Shown one piece after another: positions 30,080-37,932 of a stretch of DNA of 64,000 nucleotides. Numbering within the stretch: position 1 is the first letter of the stretch; every line of letters begins with the position of its first letter. The notes beneath the pieces are model-generated. The model searched no databases. It was not told the DNA's origin and was given only the letters and a program-made list of their open reading frames with translations. The position numbers and the translations under genes were made by a program. The stretch comes from Aquificaceae bacterium (GTDB lineage: Bacteria; Aquificota; Aquificia; Aquificales; Aquificaceae): NCBI GenBank assembly GCA_026981975.1, contig JALSHV010000015.1, positions 1-64,000 on the forward strand, given 5' to 3'.

Positions 30080-30712
30080 CTACACCCCCGCATAGATAAT
30101 TCTGGAAGCAGAAATCTGTCTACCAGAGAGCAGATCCAGCATAAGCTCTCCGTCTATAATGCCTGCGGATTGGACTGTATCTTTAAAGCCCAACTTCCAG
30201 TTGAGAAGTTGAGTATCCCCTTTAAAGAGTTCTACTTTAAACTGTCCCTTAGGAAGATCAGATATGTCCAGTGGGTTGAGTCCTTTTTCCAAATCCACAG
30301 TTAACTCCTTTATAACTTCTTCCCCATCGTAAATTTTTACTTTTACATCTTTGAGTTTTTCAGCAGATAGTATGTAGTATTCTCCACCTTTTACGTTGTC
30401 CAAAATATCGGTTTCAAAGATAAAGTTCTTTCCTATCATGCTTAAACTTTGCATAAAAGTCATTTGGTTCATCCAAAGGGAAAGATTTTTTAGAAAGAAT
30501 TTCATGTCAGTGTAAAAGCGTATTTGATTTAGTCTAACTACATCTTCAATGGATTTGGAAAGATCCTGCTGTCTGAAGGGATCTTGAAATTTGAGAGTTT
30601 CTAAGTAAATCTTCATAAAGTCTGTGGTAGATAGATTATCAAAGGATTGCACATAGTCCGGACCTACTACCTGCGGTTCTTTTACCTTTAAAGATTCTCC
30701 TGAATTGATCAT
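30080..30712 (-). CDS. flgD: Flagellar hook assembly protein FlgD
   Basis: FMKIYLETLKFQDPFRQQDLSKSIEDVVRLNQI motif; adjacent to flgE. Confidence 0.9.
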   Translation of the reverse strand: MINSGESLKVKEPQVVGPDYVQSFDNLSTTDFMKIYLETLKFQDPFRQQDLSKSIEDVVRLNQIRFYTDMKFFLKNLSLWMNQMTFMQSLSMIGKNFIFETDILDNVKGGEYYILSAEKLKDVKVKIYDGEEVIKELTVDLEKGLNPLDISDLPKGQFKVELFKGDTQLLNWKLGFKDTVQSAGIIDGELMLDLLSGRQISASRIIYAGV

Positions 30713-30960
30713 TTCCTTCCTCCCTGTTTCGCTCTTATTTCCTGAGCCAGTATTTCCTTAAAGGTTTTAGCTTCTGTTCTTGTTTCCCTTCCGGAAAGAA
30801 CTCCCTTCAGATCGTATATTCTCTTCTCCTTGCGCAGGATCACTTCTTTATCCTTTACTTCTACTTTGAGAATATCTCCTTCCTTTACTCCTAATCTCTT
30901 CCTGATATCACTGGGAAGAGCTATTAAGCCTCTTGCCATTACCTTTACAATATCCTCCAT
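30709..30960 (-). CDS. AbrB/SpoVT-type (VapB-like) antitoxin / transcriptional regulator
   Basis: MARGLIALPSDIRKRLGVKEGDILKVEVKDKEVILRKE swapped-hairpin AbrB signature; 4-nt ATGA overlap with flgD. Confidence 0.9.
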   Translation of the reverse strand: MEDIVKVMARGLIALPSDIRKRLGVKEGDILKVEVKDKEVILRKEKRIYDLKGVLSGRETRTEAKTFKEILAQEIRAKQGGRK

Positions 30961-31012
30961 GACTTTATATAAATATCGGATCATTGTTGAAATTTTCAAG
31001 CATCATGTAAGA

Positions 31013-31032
31013 TAAAATGTCTTGACATTTTA
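31013..31032. promoter_or_regulatory. Candidate operator: perfect inverted repeat in the AbrB/PIN divergent region
   Basis: TAAAATGTC-TT-GACATTTTA (9-bp arms, 2-bp spacer), overlapping the TTGACA -35 at 31022-31027. Confidence 0.7.
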
Positions 31033-31048
31033 GTTTGTTTGATACAAT
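31022..31048 (+). promoter_or_regulatory. Candidate sigma70-type promoter for the PIN gene
   Basis: TTGACA (31022-31027), 15-nt spacer, TACAAT (31043-31048). Confidence 0.6.
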
Positions 31049-31056
31049 TTATTATC

Positions 31057-31452
31057 GTGAAGCTACTTGACAGCACTGTTCTTTTAGAATTCTTCTGCGG
31101 TTCTGAAGAAAGAATAAATAGAATAGACAAATTGTTTAGGAATTTGGAGAGAAGGAAGGAAAAACTTTTAATAACCCAAGAAGTTATAACAGAACTGATT
31201 TACTATTTAGAAGTAGTTTACAAATGGGAACGGGAAGTTATAGCTGATATAGTTAACACAATTCTGAAAGACAGTTTGTTCAGTGTGGAGAATCGGGAAA
31301 CTATACAAAGAGCGCTCATAGTATATCTGAAAGCAGGTTTAAGTTTTATGGATTCCCTTAAAACTGCAAAGGCTGAAAGTAAGAAAGTTAAAGAGGCTGT
31401 TTCCTACAACAAAAGGTTTGAAAAAGCAAAAATTAGAGTTATTCACCCCTAA
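31057..31452 (+). CDS. PIN-domain protein (VapC-like toxin), GTG start at 31057
   Basis: VKLLDSTVLLEFF, ITQEVITELIYYLE, GLSFMDSLKTAKAES match the PIN acidic motif spacing; the fourth motif reads SYNKRFEKA. Confidence 0.82.
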   Translation: MKLLDSTVLLEFFCGSEERINRIDKLFRNLERRKEKLLITQEVITELIYYLEVVYKWEREVIADIVNTILKDSLFSVENRETIQRALIVYLKAGLSFMDSLKTAKAESKKVKEAVSYNKRFEKAKIRVIHP

Positions 31453-32725
31453 GAGCTGAATAGAGCTTTCTTAGATCCTCTACACTTTCGGAAAAAGAAA
31501 CACCTACTTTGTAATTCTGTTTAAAAAAGTTATCTATAAGATCCTTATTTTCAATAACTTTATCTACCGCTAAATTTGAACCTTTTTTATACAAACCAAG
31601 ATTTACCAAATCCTCCATTGATTCAAAAGAGTTCAACAGTTCCCTTACATACATAGCCATAGTTATATGTTCTTCAGAAACAAGACGGGGCATAAGTCTT
31701 GAAAGGCTTCTCACAGGATCAACAGCAGGAAATATACCAGCATTAGCACGTTTACGGGATAAGACTATATGTCCATCAAACATTCCCACAAGAGCATCAG
31801 CAACAGGATCTAATGTAATATCATCTCCTTCTACCAAGACGCTGAATATTCCCGTAATACTACCCCCTTTTTTAAAATTTCCACAGCTTTCCACTATATT
31901 CGCCATCATGTGGAATACGGAAGGAGTATATCCTTTAAGAGTAGGGGGTTCTCCGGCAGTTAACCCTATTTCTCTCTGAGCCATAGCAAAGCGTGTTATA
32001 GAGTCCATAACAAGCAACACGTCAGCACCTTTTTGAGCGAAATAACGGGCATGAACAATTGCACTCAACGCCCCCTTTACTTTAACAACAGGCGGTTCAT
32101 CTGCAGTAGAGACAACAACTATACTTTTTTTAAGTCCTTCTCCTAAAACGTCTTCTATAAACTCTCTTACTTCCCTTCCTCTTTCACCTATAAGTGCCAA
32201 TACAACAACGTCCGCAGCACTGTAGTTAGTTATCATTCCCAGAAGTGTGCTTTTTCCCACTCCCGCTCCTGCGAATATTCCTATTTTCTGTCCTTTGCCT
32301 AAGGTAAAAAGAGCGTTTATAGATCTTATTCCTGTATCAAATACTTCTTTTATTCTTTCTCTGTCTAAGGGATTTATAGAGAAAAGTTCTATAGGGAGTT
32401 TCTCAGCTGTGTATATGGGAGTTCCATCTAAGGGTTTGCCAAAGGGATCAACCACTTTACCCAAAAGTATTTCACCTGTGGAAGTTGAAACGTGTTCACT
32501 CCTTACAAGAACTCTGTCACCAGGTTTTATACCCGATAGTTTACCGTAAGGCATTACTATGCATCTGTCTTCGTTAAAACCTATAACTTCTCCGTATATA
32601 CTCTCTCCGAAGGAAGGAAATATCTCCACCATATCTCCCGTAGCACTGCCAGGATTGTAAGCTTCAAGGTATATACCGCTGACTTTTACAATTTTTCCGT
32701 ATATTTTAACTCCTTTTAAGGACAC
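31439..32725 (-). CDS. fliI: Flagellum-specific ATP synthase FliI
   Basis: IFAGAGVGKSTLLGMI Walker A; ALIGERGREVREFIED; FliI/rotary ATPase family. Confidence 0.95.
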   Translation of the reverse strand: MSLKGVKIYGKIVKVSGIYLEAYNPGSATGDMVEIFPSFGESIYGEVIGFNEDRCIVMPYGKLSGIKPGDRVLVRSEHVSTSTGEILLGKVVDPFGKPLDGTPIYTAEKLPIELFSINPLDRERIKEVFDTGIRSINALFTLGKGQKIGIFAGAGVGKSTLLGMITNYSAADVVVLALIGERGREVREFIEDVLGEGLKKSIVVVSTADEPPVVKVKGALSAIVHARYFAQKGADVLLVMDSITRFAMAQREIGLTAGEPPTLKGYTPSVFHMMANIVESCGNFKKGGSITGIFSVLVEGDDITLDPVADALVGMFDGHIVLSRKRANAGIFPAVDPVRSLSRLMPRLVSEEHITMAMYVRELLNSFESMEDLVNLGLYKKGSNLAVDKVIENKDLIDNFFKQNYKVGVSFSESVEDLRKLYSALRGE

Positions 32726-33386
32726 GTTTTACAACCTCTCTAAAGATTTCTTCAAGTATCTCTCCCTCTTTTCTCTCTATGATAAACTTGGGAGTTTCCA
32801 CTCTTATTTCCCCCCGTGAAAGGTTGGGATCTGAAGTTATTTCCACTTCAACCCTGTCACTTAGCTTCTCGTCAACTGTTCCTACAAATTCGTAAGCTCT
32901 GTCTATATCTGTTGGATTTAAGAATATCTTCACACTCCCTTTCAAATCTATTGATCCGCTGAATATCTCTTCAAGTATTCTGGTTATAACTTCTTCCTTA
33001 GGAAGCACATCTGTCATAAGGAATTCTTTCAGAACCGCCAGTGCTATTTGAACCATGTCATTCCTGAGTTTGTCCTTTACTTCTGTAAGTTGTGATTTCA
33101 GCTTCTTTTCAAGTTCCGCTATCATCTTGAACACTGTTTCCCTGCTTTCTAATTGTCTACTTTTATCAGTAAGTTCTTTTTCTTTTTGTTTGATAATCTC
33201 TTCCAACTCTTTTAACTTTTCACGAAGTATGCGATTCTCTTCTCTGAGCTTAGTAACTTCCTGCCGTGCAAGGGAAAGTTCCTCCTGTAGTTTTCTCTTC
33301 TCCTTTTCATCCTTCTCTGCACTATCTTGAAAAGAAGTTAACCGTTCAAGAGAAGTGCTGAATATAGGTCTAAAATCCTTAGACAT
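32706..33386 (-). CDS. fliH: Flagellar assembly protein FliH
   Basis: N-terminal coiled coil, C-terminal FliH/HrpE fold; between fliG and fliI. Confidence 0.88.
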   Translation of the reverse strand: MSKDFRPIFSTSLERLTSFQDSAEKDEKEKRKLQEELSLARQEVTKLREENRILREKLKELEEIIKQKEKELTDKSRQLESRETVFKMIAELEKKLKSQLTEVKDKLRNDMVQIALAVLKEFLMTDVLPKEEVITRILEEIFSGSIDLKGSVKIFLNPTDIDRAYEFVGTVDEKLSDRVEVEITSDPNLSRGEIRVETPKFIIERKEGEILEEIFREVVKRVLKRS

Positions 33387-34386
33387 AAGCTTCTTCTCCT
33401 CCCAGTTCTATTTTACCCTCATCTATTAGCTTCCTTATAACCGCTACAACCTGTTTCTGCGCTCTTTCCACTTCACTTTTCTTGACAGGTCCTAAAGCTT
33501 CCATATCTTCTTGCATTATCTTCGCCGCTCTTTTGGACATGTTGGAGAAAAACTTATCCTTTATATCCTCAGGCGCACCCTTAAGGGCTATTATCAACGT
33601 ATTTTTATCAACAGCCTTGAGAACTTCTATTATTGCTCTGTTGTCAAGCTTACGTATATCTTCAAAGGTAAACATCTTTTCCCTTATTCTTTCCTCAAGA
33701 GTTGGATCCTCCTCTCCTATTTTGCGAAGAAGGTTTTCCGCACTTTCTTTATCCAACATGTTCATCAATTCCGCTGCAATAGCTACTCCTTCTTGCTTCT
33801 TTATCCCTCCGCCTATACCTAAGACCTTTATCTCTTCCGTTACAGTCTCTATGAGTTCTCTTAGAAACTGAGGAGAAACGTTCTCAAGAGTTGCTATTCT
33901 TTTAACTACTTCAAAACGGAGATTTTCAGGAAGCCATTGAAGAATATCCGCCGCTTTCCGAGGAGTAAGTTGGGAAAGCAAAACAGCAAGGGTCTGGGGA
34001 TGTTCGTTTTTTATAAGTCCTGCGAGAACTCTGGTGTCTATCTTCTCAAGCTGTTCAAGTCCCTCCGCAACTCCCGCAGATCCTATAAGACTTTTTATCC
34101 TTTCATAAACCTCTGGTGGAAGAACTCCTTGAAGCTGTTCTAAAAGAGTTTCTAAATTGGAATACTGAGTAGCTACATAGCTGAAATCTTCCAAGAATTC
34201 TCTAACAGAGGTTTCTATATCTGAAGCAGTTAAATCCTTAAGACGTGCAGCTGTTAAAAATATCTTCTGAATTTCTTCTTCTGTCAGCTCCTTTAGAATT
34301 TTAGCCGCCACATCGGGAGGCATTGACATAAGGAGAATTGCAGCTTTTTCAACTTTTGATAAGTCCCTTCTGGTTGTTTCAGCCAT
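33379..34386 (-). CDS. fliG: Flagellar motor switch protein FliG
   Basis: EHPQTLAVLLSQLTPRKAADIL (EHPQ motif), MFTFEDIRKLDNRAIIEVLK. Confidence 0.96.
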   Translation of the reverse strand: MAETTRRDLSKVEKAAILLMSMPPDVAAKILKELTEEEIQKIFLTAARLKDLTASDIETSVREFLEDFSYVATQYSNLETLLEQLQGVLPPEVYERIKSLIGSAGVAEGLEQLEKIDTRVLAGLIKNEHPQTLAVLLSQLTPRKAADILQWLPENLRFEVVKRIATLENVSPQFLRELIETVTEEIKVLGIGGGIKKQEGVAIAAELMNMLDKESAENLLRKIGEEDPTLEERIREKMFTFEDIRKLDNRAIIEVLKAVDKNTLIIALKGAPEDIKDKFFSNMSKRAAKIMQEDMEALGPVKKSEVERAQKQVVAVIRKLIDEGKIELGGEEAYV

Positions 34387-34395
34387 ATTTAAATA

Positions 34396-35094
34396 TTAAA
34401 ACTCTAAAAAACCGAAATCCTGTTTTTCCTTTTGAAGAAAACCCTTCTGCTTTAATTGTGTTTCCATCAAAGTTATCCACTTTTCCGGCATACAACCCTT
34501 AGGACAAAAGAGGTTGCAGTTTCCACAATGCACACACTGCTGAATGTTGAGATCCGCAATATCCTTTAATCTTTCTTTCTTTTTATCCCGTGGATCTTTA
34601 AGTAGAGAATAGAGTTTGTTGAAAATCAAAGGTCCCCCAAAATTCTTCCCCTCTGAAATAGGAGGGCATACGCTGTTGCATATACCACATAGAATACAGT
34701 CTCTTGGTCTTTCTACTCCTGCAAGATCTGCGGCTTTCAAAGGCTGATTTTTATCAAAGGCGAATATCCAAGCTTTCGCTTTTTTAAAATCTTTAAAAAG
34801 TTCATCGTGAGATACAACTAAATCCTTAATATTTGGAAGATTATCCACAGGTTCTATTAACAATTCTTTTCCTTCCGCACGGGTAGAACAAGCTAAGCGG
34901 TGTTCCCCGTTTATCTTAACGGCACATGTTCCGCATATACTTGATCTACACATAATCCTGAAAGAAAGAGTGGGATCTTTTTCCTCTTTTATTTTGCACA
35001 GAATCTCAAGAACAGTTGCACCTTTTGAAACATGCAGTTCATACTCTTCAAGAAAGTATTTACCTTCTTTAAAGCGCTTTATCTTAACTTTCAC
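34396..35094 (-). CDS. Succinate dehydrogenase/fumarate reductase iron-sulfur subunit
   Basis: MCRSSICGTCAVKING 2Fe-2S motif; CILCGICNSVCP and CVHCGNCNLFCPKG cluster motifs. Confidence 0.92.
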   Translation of the reverse strand: MKVKIKRFKEGKYFLEEYELHVSKGATVLEILCKIKEEKDPTLSFRIMCRSSICGTCAVKINGEHRLACSTRAEGKELLIEPVDNLPNIKDLVVSHDELFKDFKKAKAWIFAFDKNQPLKAADLAGVERPRDCILCGICNSVCPPISEGKNFGGPLIFNKLYSLLKDPRDKKKERLKDIADLNIQQCVHCGNCNLFCPKGCMPEKWITLMETQLKQKGFLQKEKQDFGFLEF

Positions 35095-35818
35095 AGCCGA
35101 CTCCCTTATTATACTTTTCTCCGAGATAGGCTTTGATTACTTCCTCATTTTTAGCCATATCCTGAGGATTACCGTCAAATATAAGCTTTCCTTCACTGAG
35201 AACAACAACTCTTTCTGTAAGTTGGAAAAGAGCTTTAAGAACGTGTTCTACAAGAATAACGGTTATACCTTTTTCCGCATTCATATTTAGGATAAGCTCC
35301 ACAATTTCCTTTATTGAAACCGGATTCAAACCCGCAAAGATTTCGTCCAACAGTAAAATCTTAGGGGAAAGTGCTAAAGCACGTGCTAACTCAAGACGCT
35401 TACGCTGTGCCAAGGACAGAGAACCTGCCAACTCTTCTTTTTTATTAAAAAGTCCAACAGATTCCAGTATTGCATAGGCAACTTCCTTTTCCGCTTTTAA
35501 AGGAGAACCGTAGTAAAGAGGTATCATTACATTTTCCAAAACTGACAGATTTTCAAAAAGGCGGGTAATTTGAAAGGTTCTGCCTATGCCGATTCTTGCT
35601 CTTTTATACAAAGGTATTCGGACTAAACTTCTACCTTCAAGAAGAATATCCCCTTTATCAGGAACTACAATCCCGCTTATAACATTCAGTAGTGTCGTTT
35701 TCCCAGAACCGTTTGGACCTACTATACCGAGTATTTCCCCTTTCTCTACGGAAAAAGTTACGTTTTTTAATACTTTATTACCTCCAAAGTTTTTGGAAAT
35801 TTCTTTTACTTCTAACAT
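35084..35818 (-). CDS. ABC transporter ATP-binding protein (LivG-like)
   Basis: GPNGSGKTTLLNVISG, LSLAQRKRLELARALALSPKILLLDEIFAGL. Confidence 0.92.
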   Translation of the reverse strand: MLEVKEISKNFGGNKVLKNVTFSVEKGEILGIVGPNGSGKTTLLNVISGIVVPDKGDILLEGRSLVRIPLYKRARIGIGRTFQITRLFENLSVLENVMIPLYYGSPLKAEKEVAYAILESVGLFNKKEELAGSLSLAQRKRLELARALALSPKILLLDEIFAGLNPVSIKEIVELILNMNAEKGITVILVEHVLKALFQLTERVVVLSEGKLIFDGNPQDMAKNEEVIKAYLGEKYNKGVGCES

Positions 35819-35821
35819 AAT

Positions 35822-36622
35822 TCATACAAAAATAATACCTGCATAGGTTACCACATTGTTTGTATCTCCAGTAACCTCTCCGGAATGACTGTAATCTATA
35901 AGAATTCCTCTTTTCGCTCCCATCACCTTAGCGGCTTCAATACCTACTACTGCGGGAATAAAGCCACACATGGAAATGTTATACTGTATGCGTTTAAAGT
36001 ATAGTTCTTCTGTAAGCAACCTTTCCATGGTAGAGATAAGTATGCTATCCTTCTCCTCCGCTTGATCCGCCGGGACGTAATGGGACATATCGGAACTTAT
36101 AACTACAAGAGCAGATTTATTTTTAAGTGTATTCCCTAAGAAAGTGCCGAGAACTTCAGCTTTGTCGTAATTTATAAATTTCAATACAAGAGGGGTTATT
36201 TTAAAAGAAGTGCGAGCGTATTTGATTAAAAAGGGAAGTTGAACTTCCAAAGAATGTTCGTAAAGATGTGCGGATTCGTCCTCTTCTACAACAGGATGTC
36301 CGAGCAGCTCTTCTACGAGTTCTTTGTCCACCGGCACATCTCCAAGTGGGGTTTCCCAAAGCTCTCCCTTGTAAATTGCTACATCGGGTCCAAAACCTGT
36401 ATGGTTTGGTCCTAATAAAATAACTTTTTCGGGAATCTCTATCCTTTTATAAACAGCACAGGCAGTTCTACCAGAGTAAACTATACCAGCATGAGGAACA
36501 AGAACAGCCTTTGCACTAAACTTCTCTTCAGATTCCTCACCACACAGTTGTTGAAGGAGCTTTTTTAACTCCTCCTCTTTTGAAGGATAAAAAGTTCCAG
36601 CAACAGAAGCCTTTCTTCTCAC
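35822..36622 (-). CDS. AmmeMemoRadiSam system protein B / MEMO1 family (GTG start)
   Basis: AGTFYP start, VPHAGIVYSGRTA, LGPNHTG, SSDMSHY motifs. Confidence 0.9.
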   Translation of the reverse strand: MRRKASVAGTFYPSKEEELKKLLQQLCGEESEEKFSAKAVLVPHAGIVYSGRTACAVYKRIEIPEKVILLGPNHTGFGPDVAIYKGELWETPLGDVPVDKELVEELLGHPVVEEDESAHLYEHSLEVQLPFLIKYARTSFKITPLVLKFINYDKAEVLGTFLGNTLKNKSALVVISSDMSHYVPADQAEEKDSILISTMERLLTEELYFKRIQYNISMCGFIPAVVGIEAAKVMGAKRGILIDYSHSGEVTGDTNNVVTYAGIIFV

Positions 36623-36650
36623 CGCTAAGTTATAGAATATGCCTTTTTGC

Positions 36651-37616
36651 CTATATTTCTATATCCTTTATCCAATTCCAGTTTTTCTCAAACCATCTTA
36701 CTGTGCGTTCAATTCCTTCCCTTAGGGATACCTTCGGTTTCCAATTCAGTAAATCCGCGGCTTTTTTTATATCAGCCCAGGTAGCGGTTAAATCAGCTTT
36801 ATGAAATTCTCTATTTACAATGTGTGCTTTCCTGTTAGTAAACTCTTCTATAAGTTCTATCATTTCTAAAAGAGCAGTAGGATTGTTGTTCCCTAAATTT
36901 ACAATTTCATATCCCACTGGTTTAAGAGCTTTCACCGTTCCGTATGCTATGTCGTCTACGTAAGTAAAGTCTCTTCTTTGAGAACCATCTCCAAAGATCT
37001 CCAAGGGTTTTTCTTTCATTATCCAGTATATAAAGCGGAAAACACTCATATCAGGCCTGCCTGCGGGTCCGTAAACTGTAAAGTATCTGACAACAGTTAT
37101 ATCTAATCCGTATAGATAGTGATAAGTATAAGCCATTACCTCTGCCGCCTTTTTAGAAGCTGCATAGGGAGATATAGGTGTATTTACAGGAAGATCTTCT
37201 TTAAAGGGCATTTTTTGTCCCGCGTAAAGAGAAGAGGTAGAAGCGAGAACCATTTTTCTCACACCAAATTCTTTCATGAGTTCCAACAAGTTTAAAGTTC
37301 CGTATGCATTTGTTTTTAAATAAATCCACGGATCTTGAAGGGAATACCTTACCCCTGCACGAGCAGCTTCATTTATTACTGCATCAAACTTGTATTTCTT
37401 AAAAATTTCTTTGAGTTTTTCATAATCTTCTATATCCAGTTTATAAAATTTAAAATTTTCAAATTTCTTTAGTTGAGCTAAACGCCAATTTTTCAATCGT
37501 ATGTCGTAATAAGTGTTTAAATTGTCCAATCCTATAATTTCATGTCCTTCTTCAAGGAGTTTTTCCGCTACCTTCCAACCTATGAACCCTGCGCATCCTG
37601 TTAACAGTATTTTCAT
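36651..37616 (-). CDS. NAD-dependent epimerase/dehydratase (UDP-glucuronate 4-epimerase type)
   Basis: TGCAGFIGWKVAEKLLEEGHEIIGLDNLNTYYD; YAASKKAAE; RYFTVYGPAGRPDM. Confidence 0.92.
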   Translation of the reverse strand: MKILLTGCAGFIGWKVAEKLLEEGHEIIGLDNLNTYYDIRLKNWRLAQLKKFENFKFYKLDIEDYEKLKEIFKKYKFDAVINEAARAGVRYSLQDPWIYLKTNAYGTLNLLELMKEFGVRKMVLASTSSLYAGQKMPFKEDLPVNTPISPYAASKKAAEVMAYTYHYLYGLDITVVRYFTVYGPAGRPDMSVFRFIYWIMKEKPLEIFGDGSQRRDFTYVDDIAYGTVKALKPVGYEIVNLGNNNPTALLEMIELIEEFTNRKAHIVNREFHKADLTATWADIKKAADLLNWKPKVSLREGIERTVRWFEKNWNWIKDIEI

Positions 37617-37623
37617 AAGAGAT

Positions 37624-37639
37624 ATTATAATGTTATAAT
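37624..37639. promoter_or_regulatory. Overlapping divergent -10 elements
   Basis: Minus-strand TATAAT (37629-37624) 7 nt from epimerase ATG 37616; plus-strand TATAAT (37634-37639) 7 nt from ATG 37647. Confidence 0.65.
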
Positions 37640-37646
37640 TGTGTTT

Positions 37647-37889
37647 ATGAATATGGTAAGACTTCAGCTTATATATCCTGAAGAGCTGGTCAAAGAACCT
37701 ATTCTGTGTATGGTTTGCAAAAATTTTGATGTTGTCCTGAATATAAGAACTGCAAAAGTTACACAGGATACAGGTATACTGACAGTTGAAATAGACGGTG
37801 AATCAGAAGAGATAGAAAAAGCTATAAAGTTTATAGAAGAAAAAGGAGTAACTGTGCAGCCTATAGAAGGCCAAATTTTTATGGAGTAA
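37647..37889 (+). CDS. Stand-alone NIL-domain protein (ATG 37647)
   Basis: RLQLIYPEELVKEPILCMVCKNFDVVLNIRTAKVTQDTGILTVEIDGESEEIEKAIKFIEEKGVTVQPI. Confidence 0.8.
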   Translation: MNMVRLQLIYPEELVKEPILCMVCKNFDVVLNIRTAKVTQDTGILTVEIDGESEEIEKAIKFIEEKGVTVQPIEGQIFME

Positions 37890-37932
37890 AAATTTTACAA
37901 ATAACTCAATAAAGGAATATTCTATTCTTATA

